This document shows, piece by piece, positions 1-9,499 of a stretch of 64,000 bases of DNA (positions are counted from its first letter, which is position 1; each line of letters opens with the position of its first letter). The stretch spans positions 430,001-494,000 of the forward strand of contig CAHIKZ030005493.1 of the NCBI GenBank assembly GCA_903632075.3, in the 5' to 3' direction. Both the position numbers and the translations under genes were made by a program. The DNA comes from Acanthosepion pharaonis. Taxonomy: Eukaryota; Mollusca; Cephalopoda; Sepiida; Sepiidae. The notes below the pieces were generated by a model. The model searched no databases. It saw only the letters and a program-made list of their open reading frames with translations, and had not been told where the DNA came from.

Positions 1-370
1 AGACACAAACAAACAAAGAAGGAAAGAAAGAAAGAATAAACGAAGAAAAGACATAAGAAAGAATGAGAGAAATAATGAAGAAAAAAGGAAACAAAAAAAA
101 AAGAGAAAAGAAATACCCTTTAAGCGATTCAAGAAAGGAAGACAGCTTGAGTATTTGAAAAAAAAAAAAAGGAACGAAAGAAAAAATAAATGAAAAGAAA
201 GAATGAAAGAAAAAAAACAGAAAAAAGAGAGAAAAATGAACGAAATAACTTTCAATTCAAGAAAGGAAGAAAATTTATTTAAAGAAAAAAAGTAAAAAAA
301 AGATAACTTAAGTATTTAAATAAAGAAGCAAATAATAAAAAGAAAGAAAGAAAGAAAGAGGAATCATAAA
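1..370. repeat. Purine-rich (GAAA)-like low-complexity tract
   Basis: Almost only A and G on this strand, with repeated GAAA/GAAAGAAA blocks and a poly-C run at its right edge (380-390). No coding signal. It looks like a degraded tetranucleotide microsatellite. Confidence 0.8.
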
Positions 371-540
371 AGAAGGAATTCCCCCCCCCCTCCTCGTACC
401 TCCGCAAGTGTTTCTGCTGGTTAATCCGCTATTGTTCCAATTCTGGTACCATTTCATTTTTGGTCCTCTGGTCTTATCAAGAACACAAGAACAAGCCACA
501 TTCAAAAGAGGGTGCTTTCTGGCTCTGCTTGGAATCAAAG

Positions 541-1320
541 GAAAAAATAAATCAAATTATATTTAATATTTAATATTCTGAACTGCTAGAAAATGTCGTT
601 CCGAAACAAAAAAACAAAAAAGCAAACAAAAAAAAACAAAACAATCTACCTTAATACGAAAGACGCCGAGTCGCTTAAGACACGAGATTTATTCGAGACG
701 AACTCATAAGATCGTATCTACTTATAGTAGCCAATCGATATTCGATCACCGAGAGTAGAAGTTGCATTAATGATTTTTTTAATGGATATAGAACAATCAC
801 ACGTGAATAACAAAACATTTGATACTGGTCATTTGACAAGAAAAGTCTGTTAAGATTTTAGGACAAATCAGCAACATTCGAAGAGAGTTAATATTTTTTT
901 TAGATTCAAGAGAAAATTTTTTTGTAGTACAACGGTGTTTTCAGTTAAAGATTTCATTTTAATTGTGTATAAATGAATTTTACATGCACATATCTTATAA
1001 TTCCAAAATATTTTTTTGAAAACATTTGGTTTCCGTTCACCATTTCTTTTTCTTTTTTTTTCAATAAATTCTGCAGACACCGGGGCACCTCGACGTGGTG
1101 TAAGCTTTAGCAAGCTCGTCTTGCTATAAAAATTACGATTGAGTAGTGACTGCGTTCTTCACTAGAGGCCAAATCTTTCGGCCGTGTGCCATGTCTAAGC
1201 TACGCTTAGAAAATCACCATTCTATAGGCAGGGTTCATTTAATCAGATCATTCTGTAATCCGACCGACGTTGATATTTATGTGTTCCGATAGATCAAGAG
1301 CATTTTAATCCAATCAATAC
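541..1320. other. Unassigned AT-rich non-coding stretch
   Basis: No family recognised. The segment near 1172-1215 (ending in TGCCATGTCTAAGCTACGCT) resembles 26297-26325, so its right part is probably a dispersed repeat. The minus-strand frame at 868-1113 is short, basic and unlike any protein I know. Confidence 0.4.
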
Positions 1321-1321
1321 A

Positions 1322-1700
1322 AAACCTGGTCAAAAAGTATCGGGACGGGTGCTATGACCAGAAAACTAAACATATATAAATTCGACTTTTATTGTCCTTT
1401 GAAATTCTAAAGTCACGCACTTTATCCAGCGCCATTGATGGAAACATTACTGAACCTCCTTTTTGGGGGAGGATAGCGAACAGCTGCCTCGTCGTTGCAT
1501 TTCCCCGACCTGTTGAAATTTTCGTTCCTTCCAAATTGGATTTGATTTTTAGAAAGAGGAAAAAGTTGCAAGGGTTGAGAGCTGGGGAATATGGTGGTTT
1601 TCCGACATGGGGAAAGCCGCCCTTGGCCAAAAATTGCTGCACAAGTCAGGGCCAATAACGTGTGGTGAAACGAAAACGCTTTACGAACTTTCTTTTAAAG
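1322..1700 (-). pseudogene. Mariner-like transposase, C-terminal remnant
   Basis: The minus strand encodes a peptide starting QQFLAKGGFPHVGKPPYSPA and continuing LNPCNFFLFLKIKSNLEG. This is the mariner PPYSPDLAPCDFFLFPKLK block around the third catalytic Asp, which here reads Asn (NPCNFF), so the catalytic residue is lost. Residues further on (VFWS, then a break, then FLTRF-like) match the mariner C-terminus. The upstream two thirds of the transposase are missing and no inverted repeat was found on the distal side. A dead copy of a cut-and-paste DNA transposon. Confidence 0.8.
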
Positions 1701-1810
1701 CACGACTATAAAATAGGGAACTGGGCCAGAACATTTTAGCTCAGTGCGCATGCGTGAGAGAGTTCAGGTTGATCAGTGTCAAGCGGCTTCGTTTTCCATA
1801 TAACATCAGG

Positions 1811-2215
1811 ACAACCTTCAAAAGCTTGACGACACTTCGCAGATATCTCTCCCGAGTAAGACCCCACCATAGAGGAGAACATGACTAAAGACTGTGTGTA
1901 CGCTATCCCGTGCAGCTGCGGAAAGGAATATAAAGGAGAGACAGGCCGCCCCCCTTAAGGTAAGGCTTCAAGAACACCAGAAAGCTGTAACACGAGGGAA
2001 AGTGGAAAAATCAGGCTGACCAGATATGGAGAAAGAAGGGAGATCATCGCCCTCTGTGAGATCAGGTTGAGATCATAGACAAGGAAAACCATTGGAAAAC
2101 TCATAAACTTATGGAATCAGCACATATGCTAGGCCACATCTCCTGAGCCGACCAAGCATAGAAATGAATACAATATGGGAACCAGTCATAAGGAGTGCCA
2201 GAGAAAAGCGATAAT
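1811..2215 (+). pseudogene. Penelope-like element, linker plus GIY-YIG endonuclease remnant
   Basis: Near 1811 the frame reads TTFKSLTTLRRYLSRVRP, the linker typically seen just before the endonuclease in Penelope-like ORFs. After a frameshift it reads DCVYAIPCSCGKEYKGETGR, matching the GIY-YIG start with a Cys-x-Cys pair (the Y-I-G position is Y-K-G). Near 2125 it reads LLSRPSIEMNTIWEPVIR, the C-terminal end also found at 20145-20210. At least two frameshifts. Penelope ORFs couple a reverse transcriptase to this nuclease for target-primed insertion; the reverse transcriptase part is absent here. Confidence 0.8.
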
Positions 2216-2295
2216 AATAACAAAAATTGCAATATGAGCTTTGGTAAAAACATAAATGATAACAGTAAAAAATTGCATTATGGACACTGGCATTA

Positions 2296-2362
2296 TGGAC
2301 ACCGAAACGTTGTAATAAATATGGCGACAAAGATGAGCACAATAGTCCGAATAATGTAAATA
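2296..2362 (+). repeat. PLE 3' tail segment, hammerhead-like hairpin unit
   Basis: Reads GAAACGTTGTAATAAATATG then a segment with GATGAGCACAATAGTCCGAA. It is a single copy of the unit that is tandemly repeated at 30285-30665 and found inverted at 27950-28010. It follows the PLE C-terminus directly, so it is that element's 3' tail. The stem pairing is weaker here (GCAC opposite GTCC). Confidence 0.65.
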
Positions 2363-2567
2363 CAACAAACGTCGTATTCGCTTCTTTAATCCGATCCATA
2401 TTTGATCCGATCCGTTTATTTTGTTTCTATCAATCTATTCAACAATAACAAATCTTGCAGTCCGTACATTCGTTAATCTCGTCTTCATGTTATTAAGGTT
2501 TCCAGTTTGAATTACTTGGATTATTATTTGTTTACTGCTGAATACGTTTTATAACACCTGAACCGTG

Positions 2568-2569
<2 letters not shown>

Positions 2570-2610
<41 letters not shown>
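2570..2610. repeat. (TA)n microsatellite
   Basis: About 20 perfect TA units, followed by TCGCTCACTTTATTCG. No element end recognised on either side. Confidence 0.95.
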
Positions 2611-2613
<3 letters not shown>

Positions 2614-2789
2614 CTCACTTTATTCGATCGACGACAATAGAGAAAAGGGTAATTTTAAAACAGTAGCCACCGTTGCTATTAACGCACCGTTCTTCATTAA
2701 TGAATTGAGCCCTCTGGCTGCTGGCGTTTGTATGCATCCGCATTTAATGCATTAAAATTTTCCTTTCTCTGCCATGCACCGATCGTTTA

Positions 2790-2880
2790 TGACTAATGCC
2801 AAATCCTTCGGGTTTCGATTCCGGCTTGAAGCAATCGGATGTCTATTCACACTGATGTGCTGTGATACAGCGAAACAGGC
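2790..2880 (+). repeat. SINE family A fragment, box B-like
   Basis: Shares GGGTTTCGATTCCGGCTT and GCTGTGATACAGCGAAACAG with 4600-4720 and, inverted, 46390-46470. GGGTTTCGATTCC resembles an RNA polymerase III box B with one inserted T. The copy ends exactly at the (TA)n array that follows. Confidence 0.65.
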
Positions 2881-2891
2881 TGTATATATAT

Positions 2892-2963
<72 letters not shown>
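2881..2963. repeat. (TA)n microsatellite, one phase break
   Basis: Continuous TA with a single phase shift near 2902. It separates the SINE A 3' end on the left from Helitron sequence on the right. Confidence 0.95.
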
Positions 2964-2964
<1 letters not shown>

Positions 2965-3499
2965 CACAATTGTTTTTACACGAAATCAATTTGAAAACAC
3001 GTGGCATCGCTTTCGCGAGAATGAAAGGGGGAAAACTCATATCGAGTTATACTTATTATAAAACCCAGGTTGTGTGTATGTGTGTGTGTGTGTGTGTGTG
3101 TGTTCGTTTATATATGGGATCGGATTTCCTACATTTTTCAACCGATTTCAACAAAACTTCACTTGTTTTTGGCAGGTAGTGTTTCTTATTGTCTTGCACA
3201 CTTTTTCTTTATTTTTACATTCAGAATGCTTTAAAAATTCCATTTACAAGACAATTGTTTATAATAAAATTCTATTCAATCGGTAGACTCATAACGATTG
3301 CAAACAATGTTTTGTTTGAGTTTGGGTTTGACCAATTCGTAACCCCCCGCCAAAAAAAAACAAAAACTAATTAAGACATGCGTGTCCGTCAACCTTAAAC
3401 AATAATCTTTGTCAACTTTATTTTTCAGGCTTTATGATGGTCGATACTTGATCTATCTCTTACTGTTACATCCCCGGGCAACGCCGATCTCTACTGCTA

Positions 3500-3500
<1 letters not shown>
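2964..3500 (+). mobile_element. Helitron-like non-autonomous element, copy A
   Basis: The 3' end is diagnostic. The sequence GGGCAACGCCGATCTCTACT precedes GCTAG with a T flanking at 3501, which fits the Helitron CTRR-T end preceded by a short GC hairpin. The hairpin right arm is mutated here (GATC where copy B keeps GGGC). Internal landmarks shared with 43333-46020: ATCAATTTGAAAACACG near 2986, CTTATTATAAAACCCAGG near 3052, and TTCCTACATTTTTCAACCGA near 3127. The canonical 5' TC end is not preserved. No Rep-helicase is encoded, so any movement depended on proteins supplied by another copy. Confidence 0.75.
3072..3104. repeat. (GT)n microsatellite inside the Helitron
   Basis: It lies just after AAAACCCAGG, the same position as in the copies at 43351-43382 and 45598-45625, so it belongs to the element and did not arise independently. 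Confidence 0.85.

Positions 3501-3551
<51 letters not shown>
3501..3551. repeat. (TA)n microsatellite abutting Helitron 3' end
   Basis: Pure TA starting at the base after the Helitron CTAG end. An A|T insertion preference into a TA array would explain this. Confidence 0.95.
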
Positions 3552-3553
<2 letters not shown>

Positions 3554-4088
3554 ATGCATCTATCTATGTATCTATCTGGTTTCCTCGCTATTCAGGGTAG
3601 GTCGGACGATCAGGCTTGTTTCTGTTAAAAAAATTTAAACGTTAAGCCTCCCTTTTTCTTGCTTCAACGAACATTGAGTGAAAACTAGAAATAAAGGGAG
3701 AAAGGCAAATTCGGACATCGGGTCTTTAGGGAACCGAAACGGAATGGCAGGAACGCGAAGATGCGACTTGAAAGGGTTAAACTTCAAAATCGACGAAAGA
3801 AAATCGCGTGTCCTTATTTTTTGCAGATTTTCGCAATTTGTAAAAAAAAAAAAAAAAATCAGAGAAGTGAGGCGAATTTAGGTCAAGGCTTCCTCTGACT
3901 AAACAACTGCACCCGCACACACATTTACATATACATACGTGCACACTCACGATTGCAAACATATGTACGTCCGTAGACACATAATGAATGCACACACATT
4001 CATGCATAAACTTATGTACATACATACAGACACGCATAGACAGCACAAATACAGAACTCATGCATGAACACGCACACATTTACAGACG

Positions 4089-4090
<2 letters not shown>
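3552..4090. other. Non-coding stretch with poly-A and CA-rich DNA
   Basis: Contains a poly-A run at 3842-3857 and degenerate ACAC/ACAT DNA from about 3910. No protein or element recognised. The open frames here on both strands are low in complexity. Confidence 0.5.
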
Positions 4091-4093
<3 letters not shown>

Positions 4094-4171
<78 letters not shown>

Positions 4172-4236
4172 TATATTCAAGTATTCCATAGTATAAAAAA
4201 TAGAGTGGATAGTGCTTATGCTATAATTTTGAATAT

Positions 4237-4282
<46 letters not shown>
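4094..4282. repeat. (CA)n-(TA)n arrays flanking a short unique core
   Basis: (CA)n at 4094-4128, (TA)n at about 4130-4160 and again at about 4239-4282. The ~75 bp between them has no recognised identity. Confidence 0.9.
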
Positions 4283-4285
<3 letters not shown>

Positions 4286-4310
4286 TTTTCCTCTCATTTC
4301 AGTGTTGGAA

Positions 4311-4377
4311 GTGTTACCTGATGATCCGAAATCCTTTAAAAGGATTTTGGTGAAATAAATTATTGTAATGGTACCTT
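4311..4377 (+). ncRNA. Hammerhead-ribozyme-like hairpin element, copy 1
   Basis: In order: a CTGATGA box at 4318-4324; an 11-bp hairpin with arms 4326-4336 and 4340-4350 (CCGAAATCCTT pairs with AAGGATTTTGG, loop TAA); then GAAA at 4352-4355. GTTAC (4313-4317) can pair with GTAAT (4365-4369), which would form stem I across the expected cleavage point after TATT. This order is that of a type I hammerhead. One flaw is a U-U mismatch (4325 and 4351) where stem II normally closes with G-C. The copy at 25800-25866 on the other strand has the same hairpin with compensatory changes. Activity is untested. Confidence 0.55.
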
Positions 4378-4393
4378 AAAGTGTCTGTTGTTC

Positions 4394-4397
<4 letters not shown>

Positions 4398-4450
<53 letters not shown>
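4398..4450. repeat. (TA)n microsatellite
   Basis: Follows CTTAAAGTGTCTGTTGTTCA, which matches the end of the hairpin element at 25781-25803. The array therefore appears to mark that element's 3' end. Confidence 0.95.
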
Positions 4451-4453
<3 letters not shown>

Positions 4454-4461
4454 TGTATGCT

Positions 4462-4727
4462 CCTGAAAAATTTAGTTCGGTTGAGCTCTCTGGGGAGGAA
4501 GTGTAGGTTTTGTAAGCAGTGACTATTACGGCTAATAATGCAAGACTCTTCAGTAAATCGAATCGAGTTCTCTCAGTCACCTTCATCCCTGCCGTGTGCG
4601 CCAACGGCTTAATGCTAGAATCCCGTCTGATGCCAATTCAGTCGGGTTTCGATCCTATCTAGAGGCAACCGAATGTCTAGCCACCTCGAGGAGCTGTGAT
4701 ACAGCGAAACAGTCTGTCTGTCTGATG

Positions 4728-4730
<3 letters not shown>
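4462..4730 (+). repeat. SINE family A, near full-length copy
   Basis: About 260 bp aligning with 46383-46650 (minus). Shared blocks include GACTATTACGGCTAATAATG, AAATCGAATCGAGTTCTCTC, and GGGTTTCGATCCTATCT, a box B-like motif. It ends in GCTGTGATACAGCGAAACAG plus TCTG repeats, then (TC)n(TA)n. The tRNA-like motif and simple-repeat tail suggest a polymerase III-derived SINE. Exact family not known to me. Confidence 0.6.

Positions 4731-4732
<2 letters not shown>

Positions 4733-4801
<69 letters not shown>
4733..4801. repeat. (TC)n-(TA)n compound microsatellite
   Basis: About 14 TC units (4733-4760) then about 20 TA units. It serves as the 3' tail of the preceding SINE A copy. Confidence 0.95.
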
Positions 4802-4804
<3 letters not shown>

Positions 4805-4954
4805 TCATCATCCACAAGTCAACGTTGACGCTTTTTAACTGTCAAAGCTGGTAAGTAATAAAGATTAGTCAGTTCCAGTGTAGATATGTCAGTTTCCATC
4901 AATTTGCCTAATGATAATAACGAGACTCAATTCAGCTGGCACATTATTCTTCTA

Positions 4955-5366
4955 AATGCCGTGTCCCTTCAGGACGTTAGTGACCATGGTTATCCACATC
5001 TTCCTCTCTCATTTTGCTCTTAGTAATGTCTAGCGTTTCCTAATCCATGTTTAGTAAACTATTTACATAAGTTCATTAGGCAAGGGTTGTACACTCTTTT
5101 CCTTATCCCTCATGCCTTCGATATGCCCTGTGAGTGTTAAATTTTCCGAGTATTCTTTCCTCATTATGTACCCCTTAAAACTTCATCATTGCTCACATTT
5201 TTAGTCTATAGTATTCTCATCATCCTTCATTTCTGATACTTCAAGTCTCGTCTTTATCTCTGAGGAGATTGTCCAGCATTTTTTGCCATATGGGAAGACT
5301 GATATTACATAACAGTTCAGTACTCATTTCATTGTTCTTAACGAGATTTTCCTATTGTTTAGTCTA
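4955..5366 (-). pseudogene. LINE (RTE/L1-type) ORF2 C-terminus and 3' end
   Basis: The left edge GCCGTGTCCCTTCAGGACGT is the 3' end of a LINE family seen in over ten places here; its plus-strand form is at 13870-13890. The minus strand then encodes decayed pieces of the domain after the reverse transcriptase (Ser-Glu-Cys-Trp block). Many stops. The 5' part is missing, as expected from incomplete reverse transcription. Confidence 0.75.
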
Positions 5367-6004
5367 CCACTCGTCCCTTCACCCCCTCTACCTCCGGCGT
5401 CTTCCTCTTTGGGTTGAGGCGCCCACTCGGTCTGAACCGAACTCAGGGGTAGCTGGGCGCACGCTCCCTGAGTACCCGTAGATTGTTCGACCGGTCACTG
5501 GCCAAGTTCCGCCTGCTGCCCACATTGTGTTAGTTTTTAGATCCAGTAAGCAGGGTGTTGTCCATACGTTCACGGTCGATTGGGGATGTAGGCACGGCTG
5601 TGAGGGTGGGCGGCAGGAAAATTAGAATGTGGCAGACAAGGAAATAATATCTGCAGAAGCCGAACAACAATGGGTAAAATATTGATGTCTTATATAAGAA
5701 AACAACAACAGTAGAAAGAGTTTACAGAAAGGATAGAAAAGCAATTAACATAAGAACAGAGAACCACTCCTCTACCAATTATACCAACAGAGGGAGGTGT
5801 GTGTGTGATTAACTCGTTCCAAATCAACTTGGGAGGATATGTGACTCGTAATTCCAGCCCTACGTGGAAGTGTAGCTTTTCAGTTGGTTGTCGTAAGTGA
5901 CAAACGTTAAGTTTCAGCGACTTTTCAATGCGACTGCTACAACGACGATGATATTTCTTGAAGTCCTTATCTCTGACTCGCCACTGGACCGACTCACTGC
6001 AACG

Positions 6005-6045
<41 letters not shown>

Positions 6046-6540
6046 GTCACACTCGTCTAACACCCAAGTCTCCCCAACTCAGCAAAACTCGAAGGTTATA
6101 AGCCAGGTTGTTCACGCGCTTAACACGAGTGTCGCCATAAGCAAAGTTTAAATTTAGATCTATTTCAAATGTTCATTTCAATTGTCTTTTCGATGACCAA
6201 ATTCAGCGGATACAACTTATGTCTAGATCAGATTTCGCTAGCGGTAAACATACACTGATCTTACCTCCCCGGTCCAATTTACTTCAATATGTTTTTATCA
6301 AAAATATTATTTTCGTCTATTTTTGTTTTTATAATGACCCAAATTAAACATCGCCTCCTGCCCCCGCCAACCCGATTTGAAATGTATTTTTTATCCATCA
6401 GCCGTCTCAGGTTTCATATATCATTGTTCAAGATTCTTTCCTATTAATAGCGCTGACACAGTTTGTAACTTTTACGGAAGATCATGTTTTCCATCTTCAG
6501 TCAATAAACGTTATATTTGTGTGTGTTCATTCATGTGCGT
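5367..6540. other. Unassigned stretch with a (TC)n array
   Basis: 5400-5600 is GC-richer (CCCTGAGTACCCGTAGATTG) and matches no family I know. (TC)n at 6009-6041. No supported gene. Confidence 0.4.
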
Positions 6541-7680
6541 CAACCTCTCTCTGTTACATCGTACTTTGCAACCTCGGATTTCGTTACCGCATTTGCTGTC
6601 CTCTGTTAAAAATCTTCCTTTTTGTACTTTCTTGATTTTGACATCCCCAATTTTTAATTCGCATGTTCAGCTGTTCCTTTTGCTAACAACCATACATTCT
6701 GTCTTTTTGCAGTTGATGCTTAATCCTTTCTTCTCGCGATCAGTCAATGCGTTCTGTACGAGTTTTTGTAGTTTTCTTTCCGTGTCTACTGTCAACAATG
6801 AGTTTCAACTCTTTCTAATGTTAATTATAAGTGTTCTTTTTGTTTCCATTTTCTCTAAAACTGTCATTGCTCACATGTTCAGTCCATTTTATTCTCAGCA
6901 TCCTTCAGTAGAACCTGATTTTTGATGCTTCAAGTTTCTTCACCTGAGACAAGATTGTACAGCATTCAGTGCCATATAGGACTAATATGACATGACAATT
7001 AAGTACACTTTTCTTTGTTTTTTTAACAAGATTTTCCAGTTAATAATTTGCTAAACTTTTGGAAGACATCTTTCATTATTCCAATATCTTCAGATTTCAG
7101 TGTCGGATTTTCCATAAATCACTTCCGAGATATTTAAATTTTTGTACTTTCTTAATTTTGACATCCCCAATTTGTAATTCGCATGTTCAGCTATTCCTTT
7201 TGCTAACAACCATACATTCTTCCTTCTTATATTTAATGCTTAGTCCTTTCTTCTTGCTTTCCTTTATTACCTTCCGTAGGAGTTCCTGTATTTTCCTTTC
7301 TATATCTGCTATCAACACTGTCATTTGCATATCTTTTTAAGATTATGGCTGCCAATAATGAATCTCATTAGGCTGGTTATTCACCGCTTTCCCCTCTCTC
7401 CCTTTCAATGTCAAATTCTTCAAGGTAGCTTTCTTCATTATATGCTCTAGAAATTTCAACTGACTCTTTCTGATTATAAATTTCCTTTTTGTTCCCATTG
7501 CCCTAAATCTTCCTCATTACTCTCATGTCAAGTCCATAATATTCTCAGTATCCTTCTCCAGTCTCTTCGTCATTTGCCAAGCATTCACTGCCATATAGGA
7601 GGACTGATATTACATAAAAGTTCAGTAATCTTTTCTTTGTTTCTAATGAAATTTTCTTATTTCTTCAGACTTAATGATCT
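6540..7680 (-). pseudogene. Composite of three LINE (RTE/L1-type) ORF2 pieces
   Basis: Three minus-strand pieces lie side by side. 6540-6830 and 7080-7340 repeat the same reverse-transcriptase segment, with TTGATTTTGACATCCCCAAT in nearly identical form at 6633 and 7152. 6830-7075 and 7370-7680 cover the more C-terminal part, including the region that encodes the Ser-Glu-Cys-Trp block in better copies. The order shows a tandem or nested insertion of truncated copies. No frame is intact. Confidence 0.75.
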
Positions 7681-8640
7681 AATATGAGGCAAAATAGAAA
7701 ATCGATTCCACCCCGTCACTCGAGTGGATCTAAAACTGACCGTATAGTGAAAGAAAGGAAATTAAAGCGGTTGTTTCAATCATTTTGCACAAGGGGGTAA
7801 GTCTGTACCAACCGCCCCAGCGACTGAAATCTTTATTAATTAATTGCCTACCGCCCCAGGGATTGGACTCTTAATTATTATCACCAAATCATGAAGCAGC
7901 ATTTTAATCTACTTGGCTATTGTGAGACAATACTGAATCTTACTTCTGTAGATTAAATAAAGTGTTTTGTCGAATTTCCTTGATGAACTGATGGTTACCT
8001 GAAGAAATCCATAGCATACAGCGCTTTTACAGCATATACCTCTTGCAACTGCACTTAAATGTTTGAAATACGTTTAAAAATGTAAATATATAGATAAATA
8101 CATAAGCAAATGCTTATATAAAATTTTGGGACTTATACAAAGTATAGTTGAAAGGGATAAATTATCCTGCTGCACTGAAAATTATCGTATATGCCCGAGT
8201 ATACTACGAGTTTTATCATCAATATTTTACGCGAAAAATAGGGAGTCTAACTAGAAGCAGGTCATTTTCTTGAAGAGGTTAAAATCATGAGCTTTTGGTG
8301 ATTAGTTGCATTATGTAGAGGTAATTTTTTTTTATGGGGGGGTTAAAACTCATCCAAAAAATTCAGGGGTCGTACTATACATGAAGTCGACTTGTACACG
8401 AGTATATACGGTATATGGCCCTCATAACTCCATTGAACACTAACCTCCTCCGTGAGTGTCCATATCGTTACCAAGTGGGCGCTACCGTCCACCAGAATCA
8501 CACTACTGGAAGAATTCGGTTCTTCTGACCAACTTTGACCTCTCAAATTATTTCTTTCTTTTGGCCACGGATAACACGTCCTCACCAGAGATCTGCAGAT
8601 TATTTATTAACTTGCAACTATTTTAATCATTTTTCTACAA
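7681..8640. other. Unassigned stretch between LINE pieces
   Basis: Contains ACCGCCCCAG twice (7819 and 7849), each followed by a similar short block, so a ~30-bp local duplication. The minus-strand frame at 8343-8585 is not recognised. No gene supported. Confidence 0.35.
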
Positions 8641-8644
8641 AGTA

Positions 8645-8995
8645 AGGCACTAATTCTTCCTTTTGGAAGGCATCTTTCACCATTCCTGTGTCTTCAGATA
8701 TTGGTGTTGCGTTTCACACCCTCTGTTAAAACATTTACTAGATATTTAAATTTTTGTAATTTCTTGATTTCGCTGACTCCTATTTGTAATGGTGAGCTTT
8801 TCTTTTTGCTGACAACCATAAATTCTGTCTTCTTACAATTAGTCCATTCTTCTTACTTTCCTTTACTACCTTGTGTATTTTTTCTGTATATGCTATCAAG
8901 ACTTTGTCTTCTGCATGTCTAATATTGTTAAAGATTGTGGCCACCAATAATGAATCCTTGTATGAATTTTCATTCTCTCAGAATCTCCTCGCTTT
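8645..8995 (-). pseudogene. LINE (RTE/L1-type) ORF2 fragment
   Basis: Contains the conserved blocks CTTTTGGAAGGCATCTTTCA (encodes DAFQK on the minus strand) and AGATATTTAAATTTTTGTAA (encodes QKFKYL). Near 8895 the minus strand retains a decayed copy of the YADDTVLIADT region. Truncated at both ends. Confidence 0.7.
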
Positions 8996-8997
8996 AA

Positions 8998-9170
8998 AGG
9001 TTGAATAACCACTGCTTTGTGGAACCGACACACAAGAGAATTGCTTCCCTGGTCTCTAAAATCTTAATCTGTTCAAGTCTAGGGTCAACTGTTATCTTAT
9101 ATCCTCATAAATTGTGCCTCTTACTCCGTAACCTTCTACCCCGAATGGCTCTTGAGCTTTGTATAGTATT
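8998..9170 (+). pseudogene. Jockey-type LINE, extreme 3' coding end
   Basis: Matches the end of the element at 22620-24330 (minus) and of 58430-59100 (plus). Shared landmarks: CTGCTTTGTGGAACCGACAC near 9020 and GAATGGCTCTTGAGCTTTGT near 9142. These encode the LWN-SLP-type C-terminal tail of jockey-like polymerases. Only ~170 bp remain. Confidence 0.7.
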
Positions 9171-9289
9171 GTAAAAAAAAAGAAAAAAAAAGAAGAAAGA
9201 TCCTTTGTAGAGCTCTCTTCTGGTCACTTGCTTTTCAGTTAACTATTGTCTCCACTCTCGATTAGTTGTCCTACGGCCGTTGTCTGCGA

Positions 9290-9480
9290 CGGACGTTACT
9301 CCAAGGAAGCGTACGAAAATTGTAACGCTGTTCGAAAACAATGGCAAGCCTTACTTGTGAGCAAATCAACGTACTATCTGGCTCGGAAACTCTCCTGATT
9401 TAAATCCAATCGAGGATCTGTGGTCAATTTGCAAGGAAAGACTCTGTGGAATGGACATGCGAAGTACTAACATGTGTACT
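9290..9480 (+). pseudogene. Tc1-like transposase C-terminal fragment
   Basis: Plus-strand translation near 9373-9460 reads WLGNSPDLNPIEDLWSICKE. This is the Tc1 block W-P-x-x-SPDLNPIE-x-x-W with the third catalytic Glu (DD34E). A stop lies just upstream, and the rest of the gene and the inverted repeats are missing. Confidence 0.85.
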
Positions 9481-9499
9481 GGGTCATTTTTCATTGGAA

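Noticed and set aside
1172..1240. Possible tRNA-like or conserved element because it recurs at 26297-26325
   Set aside because: Only about 30 bp match and neither copy has both polymerase III boxes; probably a small dispersed repeat.
2752..3061. Tyr-Ile, Thr-His and Val-Cys repeat open frames here and at all other (TA)n, (CA)n and (GT)n arrays
   Set aside because: They are translations of dinucleotide repeats on both strands with no start context or conserved flank. Where real codons adjoin, they belong to mobile elements.
6377..6925. The longest uninterrupted frame (182 residues, plus strand)
   Set aside because: It is antisense to minus-strand LINE sequence and pyrimidine-rich; the residues have no domain pattern and the sense strand explains the conservation.
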